Assembly: GCF_964204645.1 (NCBI RefSeq) | Contig: NC_134031.1 | Span: forward strand, 21,559,277-21,623,276 | Reading direction: 5' to 3' | From: Tubulanus polymorphus | Taxonomy: Eukaryota; Nemertea; Palaeonemertea; Tubulaniformes; Tubulanidae | DNA length: 64,000 nucleotides | Shown here: piece after piece, positions 41,191-53,267 of the stretch | How positions within the stretch are numbered: the stretch's first letter is position 1 | How the letters are laid out: every line of letters starts with the position of its first letter | Program-made: the position numbers and the translations under genes | The notes under the pieces: generated by a model | Databases searched by the model: none | The model's input: only the letters and a program-made list of their open reading frames with translations | What the model was told of the DNA's origin: nothing

Positions 41191-41470
41191 GCTGTTCGAC
41201 CAAAAAACTTAATGTTCCAACCAGAAAATCTTGTTCGAATGAAAATAATTCTGTTTGAACGAACAATACGCTTTTTGCTTGAACCAAAAATTTTCTTCAT
41301 TCTGACAGAAAATGTGTTCGAATAAAAAGCTATGTTATTGTTGAAATGAAAAATTTGGTTGAGCGAAAACAATTTTTTCGAACGAATGTTTGAATGAAAA
41401 AAATTCTGTTCGATTGAACGAAATACTTAATACTTTCGGTTCGGAGAAAAAACTTTTTTCAATATACTTG
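41191..41470. repeat. Degenerate TTCGAAC/GAAAAA-rich repeat
   Basis: Short diverged units around GTTCGAACGAAAAACTT and TTCTGTTCGA. The same material follows RT fragments at 30880 and 45906, so it is part of that repeat family. The frames across it are not convincing genes. Confidence 0.55.
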
Positions 41471-41550
41471 TTCGAACAGTAGAGCAAACGGAACGGTGTG
41501 AGAGAGAATTATTACCTGCAATTCCTTGTTCAGTAGTACAGAAAATTCCG

Positions 41551-41910
41551 ATGGAAACGAAAACACAGTCAGAACCTATAATTGAAGTACCTGAAGTATC
41601 AATCGAGGAACTATTAGAAATTACCGGAAACTGGAAAGAAGAAACGACCGTAGTGACGCCGAGCCTAAGTCCTTTCAACAGTCCGCAGAAATTAATTCCG
41701 ACAGAAAAGTTGCGACCAAAAACGTCAGAGCGAGATGCTAAACCATGGACAATTCCGTTGATACCAGTTGATGTGACGTCGGACCCGAGAAAGAAAATGA
41801 TCGAACACAGGCACGTTGGCGAGATGTTTGGGGGGGAATTTGTCTTAGTTTATCCGGTAGGAAGCAAGGTGGAGTGTGAATTTTGTAATATTTTGAAGAA
41901 GAAGTTTTAA
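41551..41910 (+). CDS. 119-residue ORF just upstream of an LTR, possible 3' ORF of a retroelement
   Basis: An acidic start (EPIIEVPEVSIEELLEITG), a Pro/Ser-rich middle, and an end with CEFCN. No known fold seen. It is followed after 60 bp by a G-rich tract (GGAGGGGGGTAG) and a TGTAGCG segment that looks like an LTR start, the same order as ORF3, polypurine tract and LTR in the gypsy element at the right of the window. Upstream TTCCTTGTTCAG could be a splice acceptor. A retroelement 3' ORF is the best guess; a host exon is possible. Confidence 0.4.
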   Translation: METKTQSEPIIEVPEVSIEELLEITGNWKEETTVVTPSLSPFNSPQKLIPTEKLRPKTSERDAKPWTIPLIPVDVTSDPRKKMIEHRHVGEMFGGEFVLVYPVGSKVECEFCNILKKKF

Positions 41911-41972
41911 TTAAATTGTTATGTAATATAGTTATTTTCTGGACGAGGACGTCCAGATCTGGAGGGGGGTAG

Positions 41973-43000
41973 TGTAGCGTTTGTGCAATTGTATGTATTT
42001 ATTCAAATGTATTGAATTGAATTGAATGGAATAATATTTAGAGGGGGGCGGGATAGGTTTGTTAGATGTTACTCTATTTACTTTTGTTGAATTTAAGATG
42101 TATACTGTATATAGATATTGTGTATTGATATGTTGTATAGATGGGGGGTGGGATCACTTACTTTAAATGTGTATTTTTAACCGGCTAAGTATCCGTAAAT
42201 TTTAATCATGCTGGTAGTGTCCGTAGCACGCGAGTGGCGGCGCTATCAGCTGGTGTGTCGGTTGTCATGTCAGTTGTTGGGCTAGCGGGGTGGGGTAACC
42301 AGGCTGAGCTGCCCGTTGTCATGCTGAGATGCTGGGGTCAACCGATTATCATTATTTAACGATATTAACTGTTTTACCGGTCGTATTGACTCCCATCATT
42401 TCAGTTTGGCAGTTGACAGCCAGACTTGGTAAGCATCAGTTGATTCGTCGGTCAGCTCCGGTCTTTGACCGGGCTGACCGACATTCATGTAATCGGTTCA
42501 CTATTGATAATTAATAAGTCAGTCAGGCCGGCCGTCTCCTTTTTATCGTTTTCAACGATGATTGTGATTGACAGCTTGGATTTGTCTGAACTTCCATTAA
42601 TTTACTATTCGAACCGTATTTGCGTGATTTGATTGTCGATTCGAATTATATGATAATACGTTTACGTAATAGGTTTTTGTTCTTTTACGAGATACTTAGA
42701 CGGTAGATTCGATAAAGAAAAGAATAAGTTATATAGTAGAATTAACCTAATATTTATTCACTTTGAATTATAATAAGAAAGTATGACTTTAATAAATTAA
42801 TAATTAGATTCAGTATTTTATATGCGGCTTCAGACTTATCTATTGAGAATGGTCAGAACCTTAATAAGGACTGAGGAAAAATTATTTATGATATCAGCTT
42901 TTTGACAAGATTGAAATGGTGGAGACGAATAGCAGAGGACTATTTAGTAGGGACTTTGAGCCTACAGCCCATAGGTGGGAGAATCTATGGTAGGATTTTG
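41973..43000 (+). other. Possible solo LTR or LTR remnant, end not defined
   Basis: It begins TGTAGCGTTTGTG right after a polypurine tract, like the TGTAGCGGAAATT start of the gypsy LTRs further right. I could not find the matching CA end, primer site or a second copy, so the extent is only indicative. No coding frame in it. Confidence 0.35.
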
Positions 43001-43845
43001 GACTGCCATTAGTATGAAGTGAGGGTTACGGGATTATTCTATAGACCGGTCGAATGTAGGGTAGATCCAGGTATAATTTGGGGTGGCCAACTCAATTATA
43101 TGCTGTGGGCCTTACGGGCATGTAAGATACATGTTGCTGAGGATAACCGTATACCGGAAAATAGGCTACTCGTGCTCGGTATGCACGATCTTAACATAGC
43201 AGACTATAATTTTCAAATCGTGGCTGTTTTATAGATTTATCTCTCTCGGTTTTTCATGAGGATCATCTCTTGCGGTGAAATATTATTTCCCTTTTTGGTT
43301 TCACTACCAGAAATCATTCGACGTAAGCGAACTCCGTAGCGGGCTTGGAAGACTTTAGATTTTACCTTCAAGACCTCCTGACATATTAGATGAATGACGA
43401 TTGAAGCAGCAAATTGATGAGCAGAAGAATGACCGCCATATTAGAAGAGAGAGGGCAGCACCGTGTTGCCCCCGTTTTCCGCTACAGAGATTTGACAATT
43501 TATTTACAGGTAGGAGATAAGACCCAATCCTGAACTGGAATAAACTGGTCACTAAGTCGTCATCAAGCCGATTTATATAGTTTTCAAATTTGATATCCTT
43601 CTTATATTGTCTAAAATTAATGTATAACGGGTTATTATTCTGCCTTGCTGGATGAGGAGCGCCACCTAGGGGTCAGCTGATAACATGGCTATGTCGATTC
43701 ACATGGGATACTACGCGACAAGTTCTAATGTACCAAGGTTAGGGGATATGATACCGAGAATAACGAAGATACGGTACTTTTACCATGTTCAAATGGCCGG
43801 TAGTTTGCCGGTTAGCATACTACTGAATAACAATCGAAAAAACTG
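43001..43845. other. No gene seen
   Basis: AT-rich unique-looking sequence with short frames only. A GCGCCACCTAGGGGTCAG word near 43670 resembles the CTCF-core-like motif found in the repeats nearby. Confidence 0.4.
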
Positions 43846-44600
43846 ATGCTGAATGAGTTTTCAACATTAACGCCCCTAGTGGTTAGAATAGGAATTAATT
43901 ATGTTAGGAATTCGTTGTATCTTATATCCAGGTACATGTATATCAATTTTCATAGAGACCCCTTTATCCGCTTAGTAGCTATCAATGAAAATGCATTTCC
44001 AGCAAAATGTAGGTGGCACTCCTGGAGAACCATATAAGTTACCTACTTAAACCATACATAAATACAAGTATCTTGAAAAGGGCTACTAACCACACATTGC
44101 AACCTCGATTCTATCACCAACGGTTAAGGACCTAAGAGCAAAAATCGTTGTTTTCACATTCCCCTAGTGGCAGTTGTATGAACTAATCATGCAGGATGGC
44201 ATATTACACACATGTCTTTGTACTTGTACCAAGTTTTGTGATTTTCATAATAAACAGACCGCATAAAATGCGAAGAATGGATGCTGAAATCGATTTTTCA
44301 AAATTAACGCCCCCTAGTGGTTAGAATGGGAACTAATCATATGAGGGGTTCGTTTCGTTTAGTAACCAGGTACATGTGTATCAATTTTATAGAAATCCAT
44401 TGATACCCTTAGTCGATATAGATGAAAATGCGTATTCCAGCATATTATAGGTGGCGCTACTGGAGAACCATATGAGTTACATAGTTATACCATACATGAA
44501 TAAAAGCGTCTTCGCAAGGGCTACTGATCACTCGTTGCAACCACGATTCTATCTCCAACGGTTAAGGAGCTAGGAGCAAAAATCTCATTAAAAAATTTGG
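43846..44600. repeat. Two tandem ~437-bp repeats with CCCCTAGTGG heads
   Basis: AACGCCC(C)CTAGTGGTTAG starts at 43869 and 44306, and both continue with CCAGGTACATGT, GGAGAACCATAT and AACGGTTAAGGA words at equal spacing. The second head is an exact GCCCCCTAGTGG. No coding frame. Confidence 0.8.
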
Positions 44601-45425
44601 GGGCCCATTTTCGAGCCCGTAGAGCCCAAACGGTTAATCGCAGATAGGGCGTGCCATTGACTTTTGTAACCTCCGGGCTGTTATGAACAACTTTCGTGCT
44701 CGCCCGAAGCTGAAAAGTCAAAGACAAAAAATTTTCTCACACAGTAACTTTTCGATGTCACGATTTTCAAATGTAAAACATCCCCTGGTGGGTGAACGGG
44801 GTCCCCAATCAAAGATCCCTTCGACTTACCTCAAGGTACCTGTGTGTTCCGTACATCTCACGTAAGTTTCAAGTAAATCCGTTGAGCAATATTCTTGTTA
44901 CTAACGGAATTCGAAGTATCAAAGCCTATATATGATGCTCTAACTTTTGTTGCCGAAGCAATATATGATCTTGGAGTTTCAATGATTACTCCAAGATATG
45001 ATGCTCTTTAACATACGGCACAAACAAGGCCATAAAAATTCCTCAGTTGCGTTTAGTCGAGCAATGTCCTAATTCAACAATCGATTCGTAGAAGGAAGAG
45101 ATAAAAATATCACTACTGCTTACGTGTTTACTACAGATCTAGAACAACACAGCTCTATCGATAAAGGACACAGACACAAACACACGTATTTAGGAGCCGC
45201 TGTGGGAATGACACGTAGGCAATACACATACGTAGATGGATACTGTTAGAATCGGGCTTAAATTTCGATGTTTAGAGGCTCACAGTGAGTAAACAGTGCA
45301 TTTCGGATTAATATTATATACAGTATTTGTCAATGCAGCGTAGTACTTGTGATACCGAATGGTTTCACCGACAGTGAAAGTAAGTTGCAGTTGTTTATAT
45401 CCTTTCAGTAAGATCCAGTTTGAAA
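44601..45425. other. No gene seen
   Basis: Unique-looking sequence with a related CATCCCCTGGTGGGTG word near 44780. No frame with recognisable motifs. Confidence 0.4.
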
Positions 45426-45429
45426 AAGA

Positions 45430-45520
<91 letters not shown>
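45430..45520 (+). repeat. (AAT)n microsatellite
   Basis: About 30 uninterrupted AAT triplets. The poly-Asn and poly-Tyr frames across it are artefacts. Confidence 0.97.
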
Positions 45521-45529
45521 CAGCAGGAA

Positions 45530-45905
45530 TACAATAGGGTTTCTGCGAAGGCAGCAGAAACCCTAAATATAGCTGCAAAGCAGCGATAACGGGTTTTCTG
45601 CACAGTCTTAGAATCCTGTTCAACGGTGGATTTCGACATAGCATTTGATAAGGCACAACATCAGCCATTACTAACTAAACAGGCAATTAGGAAACAGTAT
45701 CAATGATAGGTCGCCCAAATGGCTCAGCAGTTATCTCTGAACGAAAACTTGTAGCCGAAATCAACGGAACGCCTCATTTTGGAATAAGTCGGTCTAACTA
45801 GTGGAGTCACGCAAGGTTGTATCCTAGGTCGTCTTCTGTTTAATGTCCTGACAAATGACATACACAGTAATCCAAAATATACCAGACAGAGTAAATTTCC
45901 AAAAC
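45530..45905 (+). pseudogene. Non-LTR RT fragment C with hairpin leader
   Basis: AGGGTTTCTGC..GCAGAAACCCT forms a hairpin, then AAATATAGCTGCAAAGCAGC and a decayed RT motif A region (AFDKAQHQPLL) as in fragments A and B, with stops and shifts. Confidence 0.65.
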
Positions 45906-46440
45906 GATGTTCCGACAAGAATATCGTGTTCGAGTGAAAACAATTCAGTTTGGTTGAACAATACGCTTTTTGAACCAAAGCTTTCTTTATTCTGACAAAA
46001 AATGTGTTCGAATGAAAAGCTATGTAATTGTTGAAATGAAAAACTTTTTGTCCCGGCAAAAAAATTTGGTTGAGCAAAATGAGCAAAATTCGACCGAATG
46101 TTTGAATGAAAACAATTCTGCTCGATTAAACAAAATACTTAATACTTAATTCTTAATACTTAATACTTTTGGTTCGGAGAAAAAACTTTTTACAATATAC
46201 TTGTTCGAACGAAAAACTTAATGTTCTGACAAGAAAATTCTGTTCAAGTTGAAACGATTCTGTTCGATCGAACGATTGTTCGAACGAAAAACTTTTCGTT
46301 TGGAAAAAAAAAGTTTGTTCAACTTTGTTCTAACGATTTTTCAAATTGGTTCAATCGAAAAGAATATTATTGGTTGGAACGAAATAAATTTTGTTCCGAC
46401 GAAAGAATTTTCAAGCGAAAGGTCTTTTTAACGAAAAAAA
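45906..46440. repeat. Degenerate GTTCGAACGAAAAA repeat, second block
   Basis: The same short diverged units as 41191-41470, again directly after an RT fragment. Confidence 0.5.
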
Positions 46441-46800
46441 AGATATTTCTGGGGCTCCGCAGTAACTTAAAGCCGGACGTAGGTCGGCCTTGTGACGCGA
46501 TGCGATCCTCGCGTTGCATCGCAAGTTTCGGTGCAAGTCCGTTGCGATACGATTGTGTGCAACTAGTTTCTGCCAGTCGCAAGAGCGCGTAGGTCGGTTG
46601 TGACAGTCGTGTCGCGTCGCAGAAAGTAGAACACGTGTGACTCCTTGAAACTGGCGTTGCTGACAGTCGCAACCCTTCGCAAGGGAGCGTAGGTCGACGA
46701 GTCGTGGTGACACAATCGTCGCTGGCGGTCACAGTGAATGGCGTCGCAGTGAGTCACAAGCCGTCGCAAAGCCGACCTACGCCCGCCTTAACTCATTAGG
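46441..46800. repeat. GC-rich GTCGCA-rich diverged repeats
   Basis: Units around GCGTAGGTCG, TTCGCAAG and AGTCGCAA recur irregularly, in sharp base-composition contrast to both sides. The outer ends (AAGCCGGACGTAGGTCGGC near 46471 and GCCGACCTACGCCCGCCTT near 46773) are inverted, suggesting a small inverted-repeat transposon. No conserved coding frame. Confidence 0.5.
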
Positions 46801-47216
46801 AATTAATGAAATACCCGTTTCATTTATGATGAAAAAACTCAAATGAAAAGTCTGGCTTTTAAAGCTGTCTGCTCAGACGAAATTTTCAAAAAAAAATCTT
46901 CATTTTTGCCAATAAAATAGACAATTGTGATTGATCGTTGCCAGTCAGAACCAGTTAATCACTAATTAACGTGCATTTTAATAAATCTGGTTCCTCATAT
47001 ACAGTGAACTTAGCTTTAACCTAGTAGAGGCTACTAGCCTATGTAGGCCTATGTATATGCGTAGGCCTAACATCCGGACTGATTTGTCGTAGGCCTATTG
47101 AATAACAACTCTCCTAAATATCGTAAATTTTGTTTTGAAGTTCAATCCAATGAGACCGTTAATATACGCAACATTTATACTGTGTTTGTTTGAGACAGTA
47201 AATGTCAGTACCGGTA
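46801..47216. other. No gene seen
   Basis: AT-rich sequence with repeated TAGGCCTA words near 47040-47090. Nothing else supported. Confidence 0.4.
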
Positions 47217-48060
47217 GGCCTAAAGCCTTAAGGTCGCGTAAAACTCGATAAACACTTCAAGCGACACAGCGAACGATCTCCTTTCCCCCACAGCGAACGC
47301 TTACTCCGTATGTCAAGTGTGAGTCCAACATACGGATAAGAGTGTTCTATATACTTGTATTTAGTAAATACCTTGTGCATTTGACAATGATCGGTATGTA
47401 CTGTAGGAAATAAAGAGAATTGATGGTATTGATATAGAGGTTGAAGCCCGCGGCCGAATAAAGTAATATATTCTTTTATTTTGATACCTCGTCGACATAA
47501 CAGCTGTTCTCCGCTATATTTCATCGGCGTGTTTAGTTTAGGCCTACGACTCCCCGGTACACTAAAGATTTATCTTAGTAAATACACGGTTAATTTGGTA
47601 AAGAAAAATAGGTTATTAAACTAACTCCTTGAAACCCGCAGCCAAATCACTGGTAGTAACAAATTAATTTGTACTCGACTTGATTCTCATGATGAGGAGA
47701 AACTCGCAGCTGATCCCCGGAACGACGATGTAGTGACACACGTCGATTCGTCGATGTTTACGGCTCGAAAGTGCTTTTAAAATCTAAAGTAGTAAATTTC
47801 CAGTGTATCGGTAATATGATTTGATGAGGAAAATGGGCTATTGTTAAAATTACTGTTTGAAGACCGCGGCTGAATGTGAAGTCTGCGGCAATAAATTAGT
47901 TCATTTATACTTGAATTGATAATCGAAGTGACAATCGGCCTGCGGGTTGATTTCGGGATGACGACTCGAAAAACATGTCGCCTCATTGAATGGGGCTAAA
48001 TTTTCGATGTTTACGGCCCGACAGTGCTTTTGTAACAATGATTCGTGAAAAAACACGCGG
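47217..48060. repeat. Segmental repeat, copy 2 (uninterrupted)
   Basis: Direct match to 33289-34122, continuing past GCGG at 48057-48060 into AGTATTTGTAGATCTCAGTG, the sequence found at 40725 after the 6.6-kb transposon. It preserves the empty insertion site. Confidence 0.9.
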
Positions 48061-48180
48061 AGTATTTGTAGATCTCAGTGAGCTGAACGATATCATACGG
48101 ATTGTATCGACAACAGCGGCAAGGTAACAAAGCCTTAGTTCTTTTAGTGAAAATAGTGTGACATAAAATAATAATAAGAA

Positions 48181-48411
48181 GAAACACGCGAATCTCAATA
48201 GGGTTTTCTGTGATGTAACAGAAAACCCTAATAATAATAATAAGAAACGCGCGAATCTCAATAGGGTTTTCTGTGATGTAACAGAAAACCCTAATAATAA
48301 TAAGAAACACGCGAATCTCAATAGGGTTTTCTGTGATGTAACAGAAAGCCCTAATAATAAGAAACACGCGAATCTCAATAGGGTTTTCTGTGATGTAACA
48401 GAAAACCCTAA
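48181..48411. repeat. Four tandem ~60-bp units, each with a 12-bp hairpin
   Basis: Each unit has ACGCGAATCTCAATAGGG, then AGGGTTTTCTGT GATGTA ACAGAAAACCCT (12-bp arms, 6-nt loop) and AATAATAA. One unit has a G in place of A in its right arm. Confidence 0.92.
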
Positions 48412-48462
48412 ATATAGCTGCAAAGCAGCGATAACGGGTTTTCTGAGCAGGCGTGCTATTCA

Positions 48463-49325
48463 TTGTTTGAAAAGTGGATAATAGAAATATATCAATACGG
48501 GATACGCATTTGATGTGTCAAGTCACACCAATGCGGTTTAACATAACATAATTTTTAGTTATAGTCAAATTGGGGGTTGCTCGGGTCGTTTAGTTGTCTG
48601 CGGGGTCGATTAGATTGGTTACCCGTCTGTAACATTGGTTACGGAAACGACTCGTCAGCTTGATGAGTTGTATGTATTATGATTGTGCGCCACCTGCATT
48701 TTCCAAAATAATGTTCATATAATTATTTGAAGGGAGGATTGAAATCAATTATCAACGTACATCTGAATATGTAATAGTCCTTAGTAACTTTCTGTTGCAG
48801 AGGGCATAGAAAAGATTTTGAAATTATTTAATTAAAATATAAATTTTATTTACGAAAAATAAACTATTATGGTCAGTACAAATTGAAAATTCATAGTGTA
48901 TTTTTAAGAACAAGCTTACATAGCTTACAGAAAACATCACGTACATTTGAATTTTATAAGTGATGGGTAAAAATCAACGTGTGACAGAAAAAAATGTAGT
49001 TAATTATTTAACAATATCGAAATATGTGCCCTTTTTTTAAACTAATGGAGTGATACGCAGTTAATCACATGGCCCGTATTAAAAGATAGAACATACAAGT
49101 TGGATATTTATAAGTCGAAACATGTGAACAGAAACTAAAACTTTGATGTCAGTGACCAGAGTATGGAATTACACAACGACAATTGGCTTTAAACTCAACA
49201 AACATTATTAAAGAATGTTTCAAACAAAATGCTTTATATAACGACATGAATAAACTTGTTTTACAAAACAAGAAAGTACATTTTGAACTTTTGAATGGTC
49301 GAATCCCATTTATTAACAGTAACCT
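48463..49325. other. No gene seen
   Basis: AT-rich, non-repetitive by eye, no supported frame. Confidence 0.4.
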
Positions 49326-49626
49326 GTGATGTGGCGATTCTCGGAGCCATCCTTCTTGATGACGTCACTAACAAGTGGTCACGGCCGTACGCGTGCACTC
49401 ATTTCTTTGAAAATCGGAGCGGGACCTGGTGACGCTGCGCCCCGCCCCCTTCGCGCTGAGAAATATCTTATTCCCAGTCAGCAAAGACAGGTTCTAAAGA
49501 TCATAGAGTGCATCGCTGGAGGGTTTCCGATCCATATAATTGAATTTGAATTGGTGCGCGGTGGCGCTCTCAATGCGGAAGTTTTTGTCATTCCGAATTT
49601 TTCAGTCGGCGACGGACGTTTATCGT
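49326..49626 (+). CDS. Weak candidate first exon of a host gene
   Basis: A GC-richer patch in AT-rich surroundings opens with ATGATG and stays open for 100 codons to TTATCGTT|GTAAGT, a good splice donor at 49627. A palindromic TGACGTCA (CRE) word lies just inside, near 49363. The peptide (with QRQVLKIIECIAGGFPIHII) is not recognised. No confirmed downstream coding exon, so the call is tentative. Confidence 0.25.
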
Positions 49627-50329
49627 TGTAAGTGATGTAATATGTAAAAAATACAGGGAAACCTATCTCAATTTGTTTCTAGCGATGCAGCGGAACTAAT
49701 AAGGAACATTTTGATATATAACATGACCATAGTACACTATCCCTGATGGAATAATAAGCTCCACTCGACAAACTCGTTCCCGTGCATTTTTATCTCTGTT
49801 TCAGCACACACACAGCCCCTCTACCATCAATGCCTAACCCCTGTTCGACCAACTGTGGTCGTTTTCCTTTATAACATATGCCTAATTGTAAAAGATAAGC
49901 ATTAATCTAAGTTAATGCTGCATCTTTATCATGAAACCTAAGAAAGATTATTCTATTATTTAGGCCTATTCAAAGTTTCTGTCCACTACAACGTGGAAAA
50001 GAGACCCAGTCAAAATTGTGCATCATGCTTTGACGAAGAAATTGGTTCTAGGCTATAAATTTTACGACTCAAACGAATCTTTTCCTCAACAAAGCCGCTT
50101 TTAGTTTGATGCAAAATGTCATTTGCTTTTAAAATGTGTAACTAGGCCTAATCAAAAGGATATTTCAAAAGCAAAATTTGCCGGGCCAAGAGCCATATTG
50201 AATTCAATTTTTTCCGAACCATTATGCCTCTTTCATCATAACATTATTTATCATATTTCAAGATCTTAGGCCTACAAGTAGAGAGAGGGCCTACGACACG
50301 TTGGGTTCAGAACGGAATTTTAAGATTTA

Positions 50330-50800
50330 TTTCATTTAATTCCAGGTTTTCACTGTAGATTATCAAAGACATGTGGCGTTGTGGGAGTTCATAGTTGTTT
50401 GATAATCCATCATTTGTAAGTGTAAGGCTATTTGAGGGATTCGAAACCGACATTTTGTAAATTTTGTAGCTTTATTACGTTTAATTCCAGATGTTTATCA
50501 TGACACGTTTCATTATGGGGGTTTGTCAGCGAGTCGGTATGCTGTCGGCAGAAGTAGTTTGAAGAAGTTAATTTTTTAGTTGTATTTTGTTTGATTCTAG
50601 GTGAATAGGACATGATTCATTTTGGGAGTTTGTCCGCGAGTTTGTATACTGTCAAATGAAGTTTCTTCGTCAATTTGTCGTATGTAAGTATCAATCTATA
50701 GGTTATATATTAGGGGTTCCATACAGAAATTTGGTGAATTCCTCAGATTTATTTTAATTCATTCCAGGTTGTCATCAGAGAAATATGTACTTTATTTCAT
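50330..50800 (+). repeat. Four diverged exon-like units with splice-site words
   Basis: TTTAATTCCAG-type acceptors occur near 50334-50344, 50479-50490, 50591-50601 and 50757-50767, each followed by similar words (CATG, TTTGGGAG-TTTGT). Two units end at GTAAGT (near 50416 and 50683). The units contain stops, so they would be non-coding. Either an old repeat or duplicated non-coding exons. Confidence 0.35.
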
Positions 50801-51159
50801 AGGTTGGTCTTTGATTGAAAACTAAAAATGGATGATAGTTCTAAATTTGATGTTGATTCACATGACCAATCTAGCAAGTATTGCTCACTTGTCTTTTAGA
50901 ATAAGAGACCTATTGCATTAATCCTTCAATTCAAGTTGCTATACAACCTTTTATACAGATATTTACTTTATCAATATAAACATGTATTTGCCACTAGCCA
51001 TACAATTCAGTAAAACTTTTCCCGTCCAGATTTTGAAACATCATTTGACTCAATTTTTCCTCCTAGCAAATTGCTTTAGCTCATTCCAATGTTCGCAGTA
51101 AAAGTGAATTGTAGCATGTATGATTCCCATCCATCAATTTTGTCTTGTTTCGTTTTTTT

Positions 51160-51291
51160 AGCGAAAATCTCGAAAAAGTCGTGACGTCGAGGCAGGTGGT
51201 GGCCAGAAAAAGATATATTCTTGGGAAATATTTAAAGACGCATGGCAAACACACTTATTGTTCACTTTTTTCCTATCCTTATTTTGAAATT
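51160..51291 (+). other. Possible terminal exon
   Basis: A TTTCGTTTTTTTAG acceptor-like tract is followed by 39 open codons (starting CGAAAATCTCGA; peptide includes GGGQKKIYSWEIFKDAW) to TGA. Codon use and composition are unremarkable and no family is recognised. Confidence 0.2.
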
Positions 51292-53267
51292 GAAGTATTT
51301 TAATAAACTATTGATTTATTTTTGTTGATCAACGCATCTAGTTTTGTTGTTTTCTTTCTTAATTTACATTTGAATTGGATGGTCATCTTGCGTAGGAGTC
51401 AGTTTGTCATCGAAGCAATAGTATAACTTGTTGACGTCTCGGATGCAGCGGGGCAGGGCGGTCATTATATTGTGGACTTATCCAAATTACACTTACACAG
51501 CCCAACGTGTTTCAGTGTGTAAATTCCGTCGTACTCTGCATTATAAGACAGTGAGGAATTGAGTTTTAGTCACCTGAGCCCTCGGCTTGATTCGACCAAA
51601 AAGACCTTAACTGACTTCATAGAATTTGATTATGAGTCAAGGATTTTCTAAATTTCTGAATGCTTTCTCTGGTTTTAAGATCAATTCAAATTCAATCTTC
51701 AAAATATTTTATTGAAAGAAATTCTACTGACGACAGATTTTGAAATGAAGGATATATCCAGGCAAATAATTACAGCAAAATTAACTGATGATCATCAAGG
51801 TGAAGTTTTCATTCATCTTCGGCTAATTTGTCTACCCCTGATGATTGAAGCATTTTGGTTACTCGCGCCAATTAGTCAGCCACAGTCGATTTTCATGCCA
51901 TCTGACCTCTTTCCATCTGTAATTAAGCAATCAAATGTAAGAATTACTTAGGTAAGGAGCGAAATAATATACAGATATCTTAGGAGGCTATCTGTAATCA
52001 TGAGTTTGTTGTGAAAATCTATTACTCCAGTCTCGTAGAGCATAGACACCAAGCCACGTGGCATTGGTATTTTAAGGGCTATTCAGTTTACTCCAAAACA
52101 AGTCAATGATTAACATTAAAAAAGCTTCATATCAAGGGTATGTCTCAGGACTCGTGACGCCCATGAATTATCATCCCATAATTACAATGAATCCAATTCT
52201 GCATGTACGTTAGCACGACTGATTACTAATCCAAATATTGCATAACAAAAAAAACAATTACGCAAAACGTCAAGTACTTACAGCATCTGAGACAGTTCGA
52301 TTCAGTTAGAGTGTTAAGTTACGTCTTTGGCTGTCAATGTCGAAAAAGCCTAATTTGAAACATACATTTGCGCACTGTGGTTTAATATTCCTGCAAGAAT
52401 CCGCAAAGGAATTGAAGACCGTAGTGACCAGTTCATTCCACGAATAATAGCTGGAAAGAAGGTAATCAAAATAAATTGTCATGCACATTCAGTGTAAACC
52501 AGGCCGTAACTAGCTGCTATTAAGGCATTCCACTGACTGGTTCTACCCATTATATTTAGGGCCTAAATCTATTCTAGGTGCATCCCCCAAAAAGCTAGGC
52601 ATTAAGTAAGTAGCCAACAATGATCATTGCTTCACCGAGTAGGCCTACTCATTTGCTACCATACTCATATTATTAAAGAAATCATTTAATACATTCCCTG
52701 GTTAACGGATTCTCACCTTAAAATACATAAACTCCGCTGTCGTTGTCATCGACCCGAGTCGTCACAGAACGCGTAAAATTCCGTGTGAAAATTCCTACAA
52801 TTTCTGTCCATATCACGTTGATTTGAGCCAGAAATCTCAGGAAATGTAGCCAACGTAACCAACGTAAATTGATTTACGAATAGAATTAATCAATTGACTC
52901 ATTTTAGAAATCATGGTTTCGTGAAATTCATTAAAGTCCTAAAACTGCTAGATCGAGGGACTAGATGAGTGAATCTGTGCATCTATAGTGTAGGAGTATG
53001 TAGTCGAGCCTCGTTAATGCGATCCGGTTTTCAACGGAAGCATCAGTAATACGATGGGTTAAGAGATTCGGGAAATCTTTCTGGTAGTAATTTTCTATAG
53101 AAGTGTTTGCTTAGTACGATCACGTTAATCCGGGACTCGCTGGGTGTAGCGATTCCTTTTATTTCCTTTTTAGTATCGTGCTAGCGGCGTTCGACTATTT
53201 TATCACTTTTTGATCCTTTTCTTCTTTTTCCTCACGCGGGACGCGTGAAAGCTGGGAGGGGGTGGTG
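51292..53267. other. No gene seen
   Basis: AT-rich sequence. A stretch near 53000-53150 with GCCTCGTTAATGCGATCC and ACGTTAATCCGGGACTCG recalls ends of pogo/Tigger-type miniature transposons, but no matching pair of ends was established. Confidence 0.4.

Noticed and set aside
45359-45668. Poly-Asn / poly-Tyr proteins
   Set aside because: Frames across the (AAT)n microsatellite.
53000-53160. pogo/Tigger miniature transposon
   Set aside because: Suggestive words but no paired inverted ends or TA duplication found.
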